64,000 nt of DNA, from assembly GCA_052436255.1 (NCBI GenBank), contig JBQVNP010000011.1, forward strand, positions 4,243 through 68,242, given 5' to 3'. The position numbers were made by a program, and so were the translations under genes. The notes beneath the pieces are model-generated. The model saw nothing but the letters and a program-made list of their open reading frames with translations. It was not told the DNA's origin and made no database searches. Shown here piece after piece: positions 22,848 to 30,075 of this stretch (its first letter is position 1; every line of letters starts with the position of its first letter). Origin of the DNA: Pelomonas sp052436255. GTDB lineage: Bacteria; Pseudomonadota; Gammaproteobacteria; Burkholderiales; Burkholderiaceae_C.

Positions 22848-23156
22848 ATGAGTGAAGGAATGAAGGCCGTCTACGCGACGCTCGGGCTGATCGCCGCGGC
22901 CGTCATCGGCTACATCTGGGGCGGCTACGTCTTCAGCATCTTGTGGGCATGGTTCATCGTCACGGCCTTCGCTTTGCCGGCGCTGAGCGTGGCCCAGGCC
23001 ATCGGCTTGACGCTTGCGGGTCGCTTCCTCTTGGCTCGCTGGAAGCCCGTGAAGGAAGAAGACAGCAGCCCTGGTGCCGCGATGGCGTCCTCATTCGTTG
23101 TGCCACTACTGTTCCTGGCCATCGGCTGGGTCGTGAAGCAGTGGTTGCCGGCGTGA
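22848..23156 (+). CDS. Multi-pass small membrane protein, 102 aa
   Basis: ATG 22848 follows AAAGGAAG. Three hydrophobic stretches: about 8-30 (VYATLGLIAAAVIGYIWGGY), 32-60 (ILWAWFIVTAFALPALSVAQ) and 84-100 (FVVPLLFLAIGWVVKQWL), with a basic/acidic loop near 66-78. It is probably an inner-membrane protein. Location before the late promoter could fit an exclusion or accessory function; a holin is less likely because a better holin lies at 48183. Confidence 0.6.
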   Translation: MSEGMKAVYATLGLIAAAVIGYIWGGYVFSILWAWFIVTAFALPALSVAQAIGLTLAGRFLLARWKPVKEEDSSPGAAMASSFVVPLLFLAIGWVVKQWLPA

Positions 23157-23166
23157 GAATGTCGCC

Positions 23167-23574
23167 ATGACAAAGCACAAGGTATCCGAACTGACCGGCA
23201 CGCTGCTGGATGCGGCTGTGGCCCACTCAAACGGCTGGCCGTATCGCTTGCGCGATGGCAGTTGCGAGGTCGTCGCATCAGTGCCCTTGTACAGCGATCC
23301 ACCGCCTTCTTTCGGGGAGAGTGGCGGTGAAATGGACGTGTTCGTTTCGTTCTGTCCATCAACAAGATGGTCGCAGGGAGGCCCGCTCATTGAGCGCGAG
23401 CGCATCACCCTGCATGTAGCGGCTGGACGAACCATTGCCTACGTCGGTGCGGAGTTCATGTCCGACGAGGTGACCTCGTATGTAGCGTCCGGTGACGGCG
23501 AGACGCCCCTAATCGCCGCCATGCGCGCCTTCGTCACCGCCAAGCTGGGCGAAGAGGTGGAACTCCCGGCTTGA
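23167..23574 (+). CDS. NinX/DUF2591-like phage protein, 135 aa
   Basis: The pattern LTGTLLDAAVAHSNGWP near the start, then FCPSTRWSQGGPLIERERIT and a C-terminal TPLIAAMRAFVTAKLGEEVE is typical of the NinX/DUF2591 family of lambdoid nin regions. Role unknown. ATG 23167. Its TGA stop lies inside the -35 hexamer of the late promoter, making it the last gene before late transcription. Confidence 0.75.
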   Translation: MTKHKVSELTGTLLDAAVAHSNGWPYRLRDGSCEVVASVPLYSDPPPSFGESGGEMDVFVSFCPSTRWSQGGPLIERERITLHVAAGRTIAYVGAEFMSDEVTSYVASGDGETPLIAAMRAFVTAKLGEEVELPA

Positions 23575-23598
23575 CGCAACCCCTAGCAGCGGTATGAT
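23571..23598 (+). promoter_or_regulatory. Candidate late promoter (pR' equivalent)
   Basis: -35 TTGACG (23571-23576) and -10 TATGAT (23593-23598) are 16 bp apart, a good sigma70 match. It starts at the end of the last early gene and fires into non-coding DNA, with an intrinsic terminator about 130 bases downstream. This is the layout of lambda pR'-tR', where Q allows read-through into packaging and head genes. Confidence 0.72.
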
Positions 23599-23732
23599 CC
23601 GCGCCGCAACCACCGCGAGACGACGACCGCCGCCACACGGCACGATCTTCTGAGCCTCGGCTCTCCATCCGGCGCAATCCGCCTAAGCAGGCTAGCCCTG
23701 CGACAAGTCGATGGAAACGCTCGCCCCTACCG

Positions 23733-23760
23733 AACCCGCCCACTGAGGCGGGTTTGTCGT
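23733..23760 (+). terminator. Terminator after late promoter (tR' equivalent)
   Basis: AACCCGCC (23733-23740) and GGCGGGTT (23747-23754) form an 8-bp stem with a 6-base loop, followed by TGTCGTTT. It would stop pR' transcripts at about 150 bases unless antitermination occurs. The U-tract is imperfect, so leakage is possible. Confidence 0.75.
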
Positions 23761-24060
23761 TTCAGAGTCCACCCAGAGCGTTCGCGCCGCTGGGTTTGAA
23801 GTCCTCGGCTCACTGCTGAGGCTGCCCGGGTTTATCGCCGGGCGTTGGAACTGAGCCGCTGCTGACCTGCGGGCGCGGCCAGGATGATCGGCAGGACCGG
23901 ACACCTAGGGATCAAGGCGGGCGCTCACCGGGCGCGCCTGAACGCCTCCCGCCATACCGTGCCAAGTAGCCTCAGAGCGTCATAGCTTGGGCCAAGCCCT
24001 GCCGAAATGGCCCCGCACAGAGTAAGCGGGTGGCAGCCGGGGAAGACCGGCAAGAACAAC
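23761..24060 (+). other. Structured non-coding stretch before tRNA-Met
   Basis: No credible coding frame on either strand. Several hairpins are visible: CCTCGGCTCACTGCTGAGG at about 23802-23820, GCCCGGGTTTATCGCCGGGC at about 23823-23842, and a GCGGGCG/CGCCTCCCGC pairing further on. It may be leader or processed RNA of the late transcript, or part of the tRNA precursor. No known RNA family recognised. Confidence 0.4.
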
Positions 24061-24135
24061 TGCGGTGTAGCGCATCGGTAGCGCGACGGGCTCATAACCC
24101 GAAGGTAGGTGGTTCGATTCCACCCTCCGCAACCA
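24061..24135 (+). tRNA. Phage tRNA with CAU anticodon (Met or Ile2)
   Basis: A full cloverleaf of 75 bases with encoded CCA. Acceptor TGCGGTG pairs with CTCCGCA except one T:T mismatch at pair 6. The D-arm is GCGC/GCGC, the anticodon loop CTCATAA with anticodon CAT at 24093-24095, and the T-arm GGTGG/CCACC with loop TTCGATT. The first anticodon-stem pair is A:A. The gene lies between the late promoter and the packaging genes, so it is part of the phage. Elongator Met is most likely; Ile2 after lysidine modification is possible. Confidence 0.85.
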
Positions 24136-24240
24136 GGGCAGACTCGGAATCTGGTGGAAAGGGCAGGGGGCGGGAAACCGTGTGACCCCATGCGCGCCGA
24201 GTGGAGAAGAACCCAGATTGACGGCCGGGAAAGACCGGCG

Positions 24241-24306
24241 CCCCCATGCATGGCGCTTGACTGGTGGGGGTTCCCGCCGGTGGCCAACAGGCGCCATGCA
24301 TGGGGG
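24241..24306. repeat. Perfect 16-bp inverted repeat, 34-base spacer
   Basis: CCCCCATGCATGGCGC at 24241-24256 and its exact reverse complement at 24291-24306. Each arm also contains the palindrome CCATGCATGG. It lies in 285 bases of non-coding DNA between the tRNA and a 79-residue gene. It could fold as a strong RNA hairpin in late transcripts or bind a dimeric protein. No T-run follows, so it is not a simple terminator. Confidence 0.7.
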
Positions 24307-24419
24307 TGAACTCCCTGCACCGCTGATGGTGAAACATGAGACCGGCCCCGATTGCTGTGCGTCCAAGGGTCGGCACTGAACAGCACCGCATAGCAACACC
24401 CTCTTCAACACTGGCCGCC

Positions 24420-24659
24420 ATGCTCTACGACTACCGCAACGTCCAGCCGGGCGCCACGGTTTGCAACCTGGACACCAGGGAGCGGATTAACAAGGTGGTC
24501 GCCATTGACACCGAGGCCGGCGAAGTAGAGGTCACTGTCGAACCGCTGCGCATCGTTGATGACAGCTTCGTCACCCAGCGCCTGCGCTTCGTCGCCGTCT
24601 GGCCGATCCTGGACCTCGGCATTCCGTGCGCCTTTCACTGCCACGGTCGCCTGAACTGA
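24420..24659 (+). CDS. Phage hypothetical protein, 79 aa
   Basis: ATG 24420; an extension upstream to 24336 crosses structured DNA and is rejected. A beta-rich protein (GATVCNLDTRERINKVVAID, EVEVTVEPLRIVDDSFVTQR) ending CAFHCHGRLN. The HxCxH-like end could bind metal, though this is only a resemblance. It precedes the HNH gene by 142 bases, which hold a CCCCTCAGCCAAAAGGGG hairpin and other GC-rich pairing but no gene. Confidence 0.5.
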   Translation: MLYDYRNVQPGATVCNLDTRERINKVVAIDTEAGEVEVTVEPLRIVDDSFVTQRLRFVAVWPILDLGIPCAFHCHGRLN

Positions 24660-24801
24660 TCACAGCGCCTGTTCATTCCCCTCAGCCAAAAGGGGCCGCC
24701 CTGGGCGCCAATACGGGGCGGTAACTCCGGCGCTGCGCTGCCCGGCGCTCAAGAAACTGGCGGGGCAGCACCGGCAGGCTCCAGCCCTCCGGGGTAGACC
24801 G

Positions 24802-25167
24802 ATGGAGCCGCAACCCGTGAAGCTCAAGAAGCTATCCCCTCGCATCCAGCCGCTGCACAAGTCCAGCTCAGGCTGGGCCAGCGAGGCTCGCCAGAGCAGC
24901 GCCGCCCGCGGCTACGACTGGGCATGGAACAAGCGCCGCCTGCGCATCCTCGCCAGGGACGCTGGCCTGTGCCAGCCCTGCCTCCGCCGCGGCCACATCA
25001 CCCCCGACTGCAGGACGGTTGACCACATCGTCAACAAAGCCAGGGGCGGCAGCGACCACGACTCCAACCTGCAGACCATCTGCGATGGACCAGGGTCGTG
25101 CCACAGCGCCAAGACGGCGGCCGAGTCGCGCGGGCTGGTGTGGGACGAGGCGATGCCTGATCGTTGA
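24802..25167 (+). CDS. HNH endonuclease, packaging-associated, 121 aa
   Basis: HNH fold with zinc-binding C57xxC60 (LCQPC), catalytic DH at 74-75 (TVDHI), N89 (SNLQ), C94/C100 and H101 with KT following. HNH proteins adjacent to terminase genes are required for cos cleavage in HK97-like phages. It precedes TerS, with a 172-base gap that is the likely cos region. ATG 24802 is the only start in the frame near a purine-rich site. Confidence 0.92.
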   Translation: MEPQPVKLKKLSPRIQPLHKSSSGWASEARQSSAARGYDWAWNKRRLRILARDAGLCQPCLRRGHITPDCRTVDHIVNKARGGSDHDSNLQTICDGPGSCHSAKTAAESRGLVWDEAMPDR

Positions 25168-25339
25168 GCCTGGCGCGTCCTGGTGCGGCGGCGGGGCGTC
25201 CTGGCGCGGCCCGATGGGTAGGGGGGGGTGCAAGACCTGGGTTGGCCGGCTTGCCCGACCACTCAGTCCCTCACGTACAGAAAATATCGCCCGATTGAAT
25301 AGCCTCGGGCGGGTTTGAGTTATTCAAAGGAATTCAATC
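25168..25339. other. Candidate cos region between HNH and TerS
   Basis: No gene fits. Direct GC-rich repeats (GGCGGGGCGTCCTGGCG), a run of eight G at 25221-25228, and nested inverted repeats GATTGAA/TTCAATC (25293-25299, 25333-25339) and TTGAATA/TATTCAA (25295-25301, 25321-25327) directly before the TerS start. In HK97, cos lies between the HNH gene and TerS, which is this position. The ends cannot be located from sequence alone. Confidence 0.4.
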
Positions 25340-25747
25340 ATGCCCAGAGGTGGAGCCCGGCCCGGGGCTGGCCGGAAGCCAAAAGCCCCGGGCGCCGCAG
25401 CGAAGAAGGCCGCGCCAAAGAAGGCGGCCGGCTACTCGCCAGACGGCAAGAAATCGGCCGACGCGCCGGCATCCTGGCCGTTCGGGACTGCCGAGCAGCC
25501 GCAGCAGCCTGCTGAAGATCTGTCGGAGCTGACGCCGCTGGCGTACCTGCTTACCGTGGTCCGGAATCCTCTTGCGGAAGAGAAGACCCGCATTCAGGCA
25601 GCCAGCATCGCGGCGCCCTACTGCCACGCCAAGAAGGGCGAGGCCGGCAAGAAAGAGGCTGCGGCCGAGGTTGCGCGCAAGGGCTCGCCTCGGTTCGCCC
25701 AGGCTGCCCCGCCTAGGCTGGCTGCGGCCGGCGGCAAGAAGGTCTGA
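25340..25747 (+). CDS. terS: Terminase small subunit, 135 aa
   Basis: The N-terminus RGGARPGAGRKPKAP is the GGxRxGAGR-type start of many small terminases. The centre LTPLAYLLTVVRNPLAEEKT, then RIQAASIAAPYCHAKKGEAG, is the conserved core. It recognises phage DNA for packaging and recruits the large subunit. ATG 25340 is two bases upstream of TerL by its end at 25747. A Lys/Ala-rich segment near 20-30 may bind DNA. Confidence 0.88.
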   Translation: MPRGGARPGAGRKPKAPGAAAKKAAPKKAAGYSPDGKKSADAPASWPFGTAEQPQQPAEDLSELTPLAYLLTVVRNPLAEEKTRIQAASIAAPYCHAKKGEAGKKEAAAEVARKGSPRFAQAAPPRLAAAGGKKV

Positions 25748-25749
25748 CC

Positions 25750-27459
25750 ATGGAATGGAGCACAGCCTGCCTCGACTGGGAGCGCAGGCTGATTGATCGA
25801 GAGTCGATCATCCCGCCGCCGATCTTCCCGGACCAAGCTGAGGCGGCGCTGGCCATCTTCAGGCAGCTCCGGGTGGTTGACCTGCCCGGAAAGCCGACAT
25901 TCGGCGAGTGCAGCGAGCAATGGGTCTTTGACTTCGTCGCGGCCATCTTTGGCGCCTACGAGGGCGAGACCGGAAAGCAGCTGATCCGCGAGTATTTCCT
26001 GCTGATCAGCAAGAAGAACACGAAGTCGACCATCGCGGCCGGGATCATGCTGACCGCGCTGGTCATGTGCTGGCGCGAGGAAGAAGAGCACCTGATCCTG
26101 GCGCCGACCAAGGAAGTCGCCGACAACTCGTTCAAGCCTGCCGCTGCCATGGTGCGCGCCGACGACGAGCTGCTGGCCATGTTCCACATTCAGGACCACA
26201 TCCGCACGATCACCCACCGTGTCACGCGGTCGTCGCTCAAGGTGGTGGCCGCAGACACGGACACGGTTTCAGGCAAGAAGGCCGGTCGCGTGCTGGTCGA
26301 CGAGCACTGGCTGTTCGGCAAGCGCGCCAACGCCGAGGCGATGTTCATGGAGGCCCTGGGCGGCCAGGTGTCGCGCGAAGAGGGCTGGGTCATCTACCTG
26401 TCCACCCAAAGCGACGAGCCGCCGGCCGGGGTGTTCAAGGAGAAGCTGGGCTATTACCGCGATGTGCGGGACGGCAAGATCGAGGACCGCAAGTCGCTGG
26501 GCATCCTGTATGAGTACCCCGCGGCGATGATCGCCTCGAAGGCCTACGAGAACCCGGCGAACTTCTACGTCACGAACCCGAATGTGGGGCGGTCGGTCAG
26601 CTCAGAGTGGCTGGAAGACCAGCTCAAGAAGAACCGGGCCAAGCTAGACGGCGCGTTTCAGCAGTTTCTGGCCAAGCATCTCAACGTCGAGATCGGCCTG
26701 GGCCTGCGTGCCGGGCGCTGGGCTGGTGCCGATTTCTGGATGCAGCAGGCGCTTCCGTGCCTGACGCTTGAAGAGCTGATCGCTCGCAGCGAACTGGCCA
26801 CCATCGGCATTGACGGCGGCGGCCTTGAAGACCTTTTCGGGCTGTGCGTGCTCGGCCGCGAGACAGAAACCGGCCGCTGGCTGGCGTGGACGAAGGCCTG
26901 GGCGCATCCCTCCGTGCTGGAGCGGCGCCAAAGCGAGGCGTCCAAGTTCCGCGACTTCGAGAAAGACGGCGACATGGTCATCGTGTCGCGCGTGCGGGAC
27001 GACATCGAGCAGGTCGCCGACATCGTCGCCATGGTGAACGAGTCCGGCTTGCTGGACCGTGAAGAAGGCAAGAAGGCCTGCATCGGGGTTGACCCTTCAG
27101 GCCTGGGCGACACGCTGGATGCGCTGATGGAAGTCGGAATCCAGGAAGACCAGATCGTCAGCATCAGCCAAGGCTGGCGCTTGATGACCGCGATCCAGAC
27201 CACCGAGCGGCGCCTGGCCGGCGGCGAGCTGTGGCACGGCGGGCAGCCGCTGATGGCCTATTGCGTCGGCAACGCCAAGACGACACCGAAGGGAAACGCC
27301 GTGATGATCGAAAAAGCAGTCTCCGGTCGCGGCAAGATCGACCCGCTGATGGCGTTGTTCAACGCTGTCGAGCTGATGAGCCGCAACCCGCAGGCGAACA
27401 CCGGCTCCGTTTACGACGACATCGCCCGCCAGCGCGAGCTCGCCGCCCAACCGGCATGA
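25750..27459 (+). CDS. terL: Terminase large subunit, 569 aa
   Basis: The packaging ATPase and nuclease. Walker A-like LISKKNTKST at about 85-94, Walker B VLVDEH at 181-186, and nuclease Asp in IGIDGGGLEDLFGL (D355). Length and order fit the HK97-type large terminase. ATG 25750 is separated by two bases from TerS. The stop overlaps the portal ATG as ATGA. Confidence 0.95.
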   Translation: MEWSTACLDWERRLIDRESIIPPPIFPDQAEAALAIFRQLRVVDLPGKPTFGECSEQWVFDFVAAIFGAYEGETGKQLIREYFLLISKKNTKSTIAAGIMLTALVMCWREEEEHLILAPTKEVADNSFKPAAAMVRADDELLAMFHIQDHIRTITHRVTRSSLKVVAADTDTVSGKKAGRVLVDEHWLFGKRANAEAMFMEALGGQVSREEGWVIYLSTQSDEPPAGVFKEKLGYYRDVRDGKIEDRKSLGILYEYPAAMIASKAYENPANFYVTNPNVGRSVSSEWLEDQLKKNRAKLDGAFQQFLAKHLNVEIGLGLRAGRWAGADFWMQQALPCLTLEELIARSELATIGIDGGGLEDLFGLCVLGRETETGRWLAWTKAWAHPSVLERRQSEASKFRDFEKDGDMVIVSRVRDDIEQVADIVAMVNESGLLDREEGKKACIGVDPSGLGDTLDALMEVGIQEDQIVSISQGWRLMTAIQTTERRLAGGELWHGGQPLMAYCVGNAKTTPKGNAVMIEKAVSGRGKIDPLMALFNAVELMSRNPQANTGSVYDDIARQRELAAQPA

Positions 27460-28742
27460 ACTTCCTGTCCCGACTCAAGGCCTGGGTGATGCCGGGCCGG
27501 CAGAGCTATGGCCACGGCACGGACGTGGTGCGAGTGCACCAGTCGCCAATGACCGTGGCCGGCGAGGTCATCACCCACGACACCGCGCTGAAGAACGCCA
27601 CCGTCTGGGCCTGCATCAACTACCTGAGCCGCACCGTGGGGCAATTGCCCTGGCGCGTCATGCAGGAGACCGAGACCGGCGCCAAGCGCGCGCCCATGCA
27701 TCCGGTCGAGTACCTGATCAAGACGCGCCCGAATCGCGAGATGAGCTCGTTCGCGTTCCGTGAGACGCTGGTCGGATGGGCCGCCCGTTATGGCAATGGC
27801 GTCGCCGAGATTCAGCGCGACCGCCGCGGCGTGCCTGTTGCCCTGTGGCCCATCCACCCGTCCCGCGTCACTTTCGAGCGCGACGAGGCTGGCGATCTGG
27901 TCTACGGCGTGGCCGGCAGCGACGGCGAGAAGAGCTTTCTGCGTGCCGAGGATGTTTACCACGTCCGCGGCTTTGGTGAGGGCGCCGTCGGCCTGGACGT
28001 CATCACCTACGCGGCCGAGTCCATCGGCTGGGCCAACGCCACCGAGTTGTTTGGCGCCTCATTCTTCGGCAACGGCGCCAACATCAGCGGCTTCCTTTCC
28101 GTGCCCGGCAAGATGTCCCTCGGCGGCAAGGAAGCGCTCGACGCTGAGCTGAAGGAAAAGCATGGCGGCCCTCGCAAGGGCAACAAGACCATGATCGTCG
28201 ACGCCGGCATGAAGTACGAGAAGTCTGGCGTCGCCCCGGACGACGCCCAGTTCACCGAGACCATGCAGCACCAGGTCGAGCAGATCTGCCGCTGGTTCGG
28301 CGTGCCGCCGCACAAGGTCATGCACATGCTGCGCGCGACCTTCAGCAACATCGAGCATCAGAGCATCGAGGTCGTCGTCGATTCCATTGCGCCCTGGTGC
28401 AAGCGCTTCGAAGACGAGGCCGACTACAAGTTCTTCGGCCAGAACCGTCAAGCCTTCTATACCAAGATGGACCTCAAGGGCTTGCTGCGCGGCGACTTCA
28501 AGAGCCGTCAGGAAGGCCTGCAGGTCATGCGCCGCAACGGCGTCATCAACGCCAACGAGTGGCGCCGGCTTGAGGACATGGACGAGATCGGCCAGGACGG
28601 CGACAAGTACATCGTCGAGGGAAACATGACCACCCTCAAGGCAGTTGGGCTGCAGCAAGCAGCAGGACCGGCGCCCGAGCCGGAAGACGAATCACCCGTG
28701 CAGCGCGCCCGCCGTCAGGCTCAGCGCGCGCTGCTGCATTGA
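27456..28742 (+). CDS. HK97-family portal protein, 428 aa
   Basis: A dodecameric ring at the packaging vertex. Conserved pieces: THDTALKNATVWACINYLSR, MSSFAFRETLVGWAARYGNG, EDVYHVRGFG, and GVPPHKVMHMLRATFSNIEH. ATG 27456 overlaps the TerL stop. The C-terminal 40 residues are Pro/Glu/Arg-rich and likely disordered. Length is normal for the family. Confidence 0.95.
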   Translation: MNFLSRLKAWVMPGRQSYGHGTDVVRVHQSPMTVAGEVITHDTALKNATVWACINYLSRTVGQLPWRVMQETETGAKRAPMHPVEYLIKTRPNREMSSFAFRETLVGWAARYGNGVAEIQRDRRGVPVALWPIHPSRVTFERDEAGDLVYGVAGSDGEKSFLRAEDVYHVRGFGEGAVGLDVITYAAESIGWANATELFGASFFGNGANISGFLSVPGKMSLGGKEALDAELKEKHGGPRKGNKTMIVDAGMKYEKSGVAPDDAQFTETMQHQVEQICRWFGVPPHKVMHMLRATFSNIEHQSIEVVVDSIAPWCKRFEDEADYKFFGQNRQAFYTKMDLKGLLRGDFKSRQEGLQVMRRNGVINANEWRRLEDMDEIGQDGDKYIVEGNMTTLKAVGLQQAAGPAPEPEDESPVQRARRQAQRALLH

Positions 28743-28753
28743 AGGAAACTCTC

Positions 28754-29245
28754 ATGAAGCTCGCTGATTGCGAAGTCTCGCACCGCCACGTCCGCGGCCA
28801 CAACGTGGCCTTCCTGTTCGGCCCTCGTGCGCTGTCCGGCGCCGAGTGCGCGGCTCTGCTGGCCGAGTGGCACCAGGCCTACGGCCCCGACGCTTCGCCG
28901 GCCTATGCAAGCCCGGTCGGCTGGCAGTCGCTCGCCCAGGCCAGCGCGCTCGGCCCCCTCGCATCGCTGCTGCGCGTTGACGAAGACCGCGAGGTCGTCG
29001 AGTTCGATGGCGTGAAGTTCAGCGCCGAGATGCTGCGCACCTTCGTGACGCCGACGCCCGAAGGCTTCGCTTTCCGCATCATCGAAGTCGACGGCGTCGC
29101 GACCGTGAGCCGCTTGGAACTGCCTGCCGTGCAGGTCGACGCGGAGCCTGCGCCCGCCAAGGATGCTGACGCTTCGGCCCCGGCCCCGGCCTCCGCGCCT
29201 GCGCCTGCCCGCAAGACTGCCGCCAACAAGAAGGCAGGCGACTGA
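28754..29245 (+). CDS. Head-region protein between portal and protease, 163 aa
   Basis: I chose ATG 28754, preceded by AAGGAAACTC. The first 110 residues are globular (CEVSHRHVRGHNVAFLFGPR, then VEFDGVKFSAEMLRTFVTPT). The last 50 are Ala/Pro/Lys-rich and flexible. The position between portal and protease suggests a head-assembly or virion component. I do not recognise a family. Confidence 0.6.
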   Translation: MKLADCEVSHRHVRGHNVAFLFGPRALSGAECAALLAEWHQAYGPDASPAYASPVGWQSLAQASALGPLASLLRVDEDREVVEFDGVKFSAEMLRTFVTPTPEGFAFRIIEVDGVATVSRLELPAVQVDAEPAPAKDADASAPAPASAPAPARKTAANKKAGD

Positions 29246-29246
29246 G

Positions 29247-29969
29247 ATGGGTGCCGGCTTCAGCATCAAGGCCAAGGCCAACAAGACCGCCGAGATCCTG
29301 ATCTATGAGGATGTCGGCGAGGGCTGGTTCGGCGGCGTCAGCGCCAAGCAGTTCGCCTTGGAGCTGAAGGCGCTCGGCGACGTCACGACCATCGACGTGC
29401 GCATCAACAGCTACGGCGGTGACGTTTTCGAAGGCCTGGCCATCTACAACCAGCTGGTCCGCCACAAGGCCAAGATCATCACGCACGTCGACGGCATCGC
29501 GGCGTCCATCGCCTCGGTGATCGCCATGGCTGGCAACGAGATCCGCATCGGCGAATCTGGCTGGCTCATGATCCACAACGCCTGGAGCATGGCGGCCGGC
29601 GACTACCACGCCATGGACGAAATGAGCGCGCGCCTGCGCGCCACCAGCAAGACCCTGGCCGACATCTACGTCGCCCGCACCGGGGCCGACCTGGCGAAGG
29701 TCAAGGCCTGGATGGACGAAGAGACCTGGTTCGATGCAAGCCAGGCCACCGCCGAGAAGTTCGCCGACTCGGTGACCGAGAACCTGCGCATGGCCGCGCG
29801 CCTCGTGCCGGATCGCTTTGCCTTCCGCCACGTTCCGGCCGCTATCCAGCAGGCCGCCATGACCCGAGCCGACGCTGAGCCGCACCCGGCAAACGCCGAC
29901 ATCCGCGCCCAGCTCGCCGCGCTGACCGAGCGCGCCCGCGCCCGCCACATCACCCCCCCCACACCCTGA
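29247..29969 (+). CDS. ClpP-like (S14) prohead protease, 240 aa
   Basis: Processes capsid and scaffold during head maturation. ClpP-type motifs: INSYGGDVFEGLAIYNQL, catalytic Ser in GIAASIAS (S87), His in WLMIHNAW (H110), and a later Asp in EETWFDASQA. ATG 29247 is one base after the previous stop. The C-terminal 60 residues are Ala/Arg-rich and may be a scaffold-like extension. A terminator follows before the capsid gene. Confidence 0.93.
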   Translation: MGAGFSIKAKANKTAEILIYEDVGEGWFGGVSAKQFALELKALGDVTTIDVRINSYGGDVFEGLAIYNQLVRHKAKIITHVDGIAASIASVIAMAGNEIRIGESGWLMIHNAWSMAAGDYHAMDEMSARLRATSKTLADIYVARTGADLAKVKAWMDEETWFDASQATAEKFADSVTENLRMAARLVPDRFAFRHVPAAIQQAAMTRADAEPHPANADIRAQLAALTERARARHITPPTP

Positions 29970-30030
29970 CCTCGCGGGTTGGGGCGCCTCGCCCTGCCGC
30001 GTTCTCCGAGCCGCGAGGCTCTTCCAAATC

Positions 30031-30053
30031 GGCCCATTTCGGTGGGCCTTTTT
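30031..30053 (+). terminator. Terminator between protease and capsid genes
   Basis: GGCCCA (30031-30036) pairs with TGGGCC (30043-30048), followed by five T. The stem is short, so it is probably attenuating. It lies 23 bases before the capsid start and should be passed by antiterminated polymerase. Confidence 0.7.
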
Positions 30054-30075
30054 CATTTCTGAAAGGCAAAACGCT

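Noticed and set aside
23925..24386. A 153-codon minus-strand open frame across the phage tRNA
   Set aside because: It is antisense to the tRNA and structured DNA; its peptide pattern is the usual reverse-complement of a tRNA gene, not a protein.
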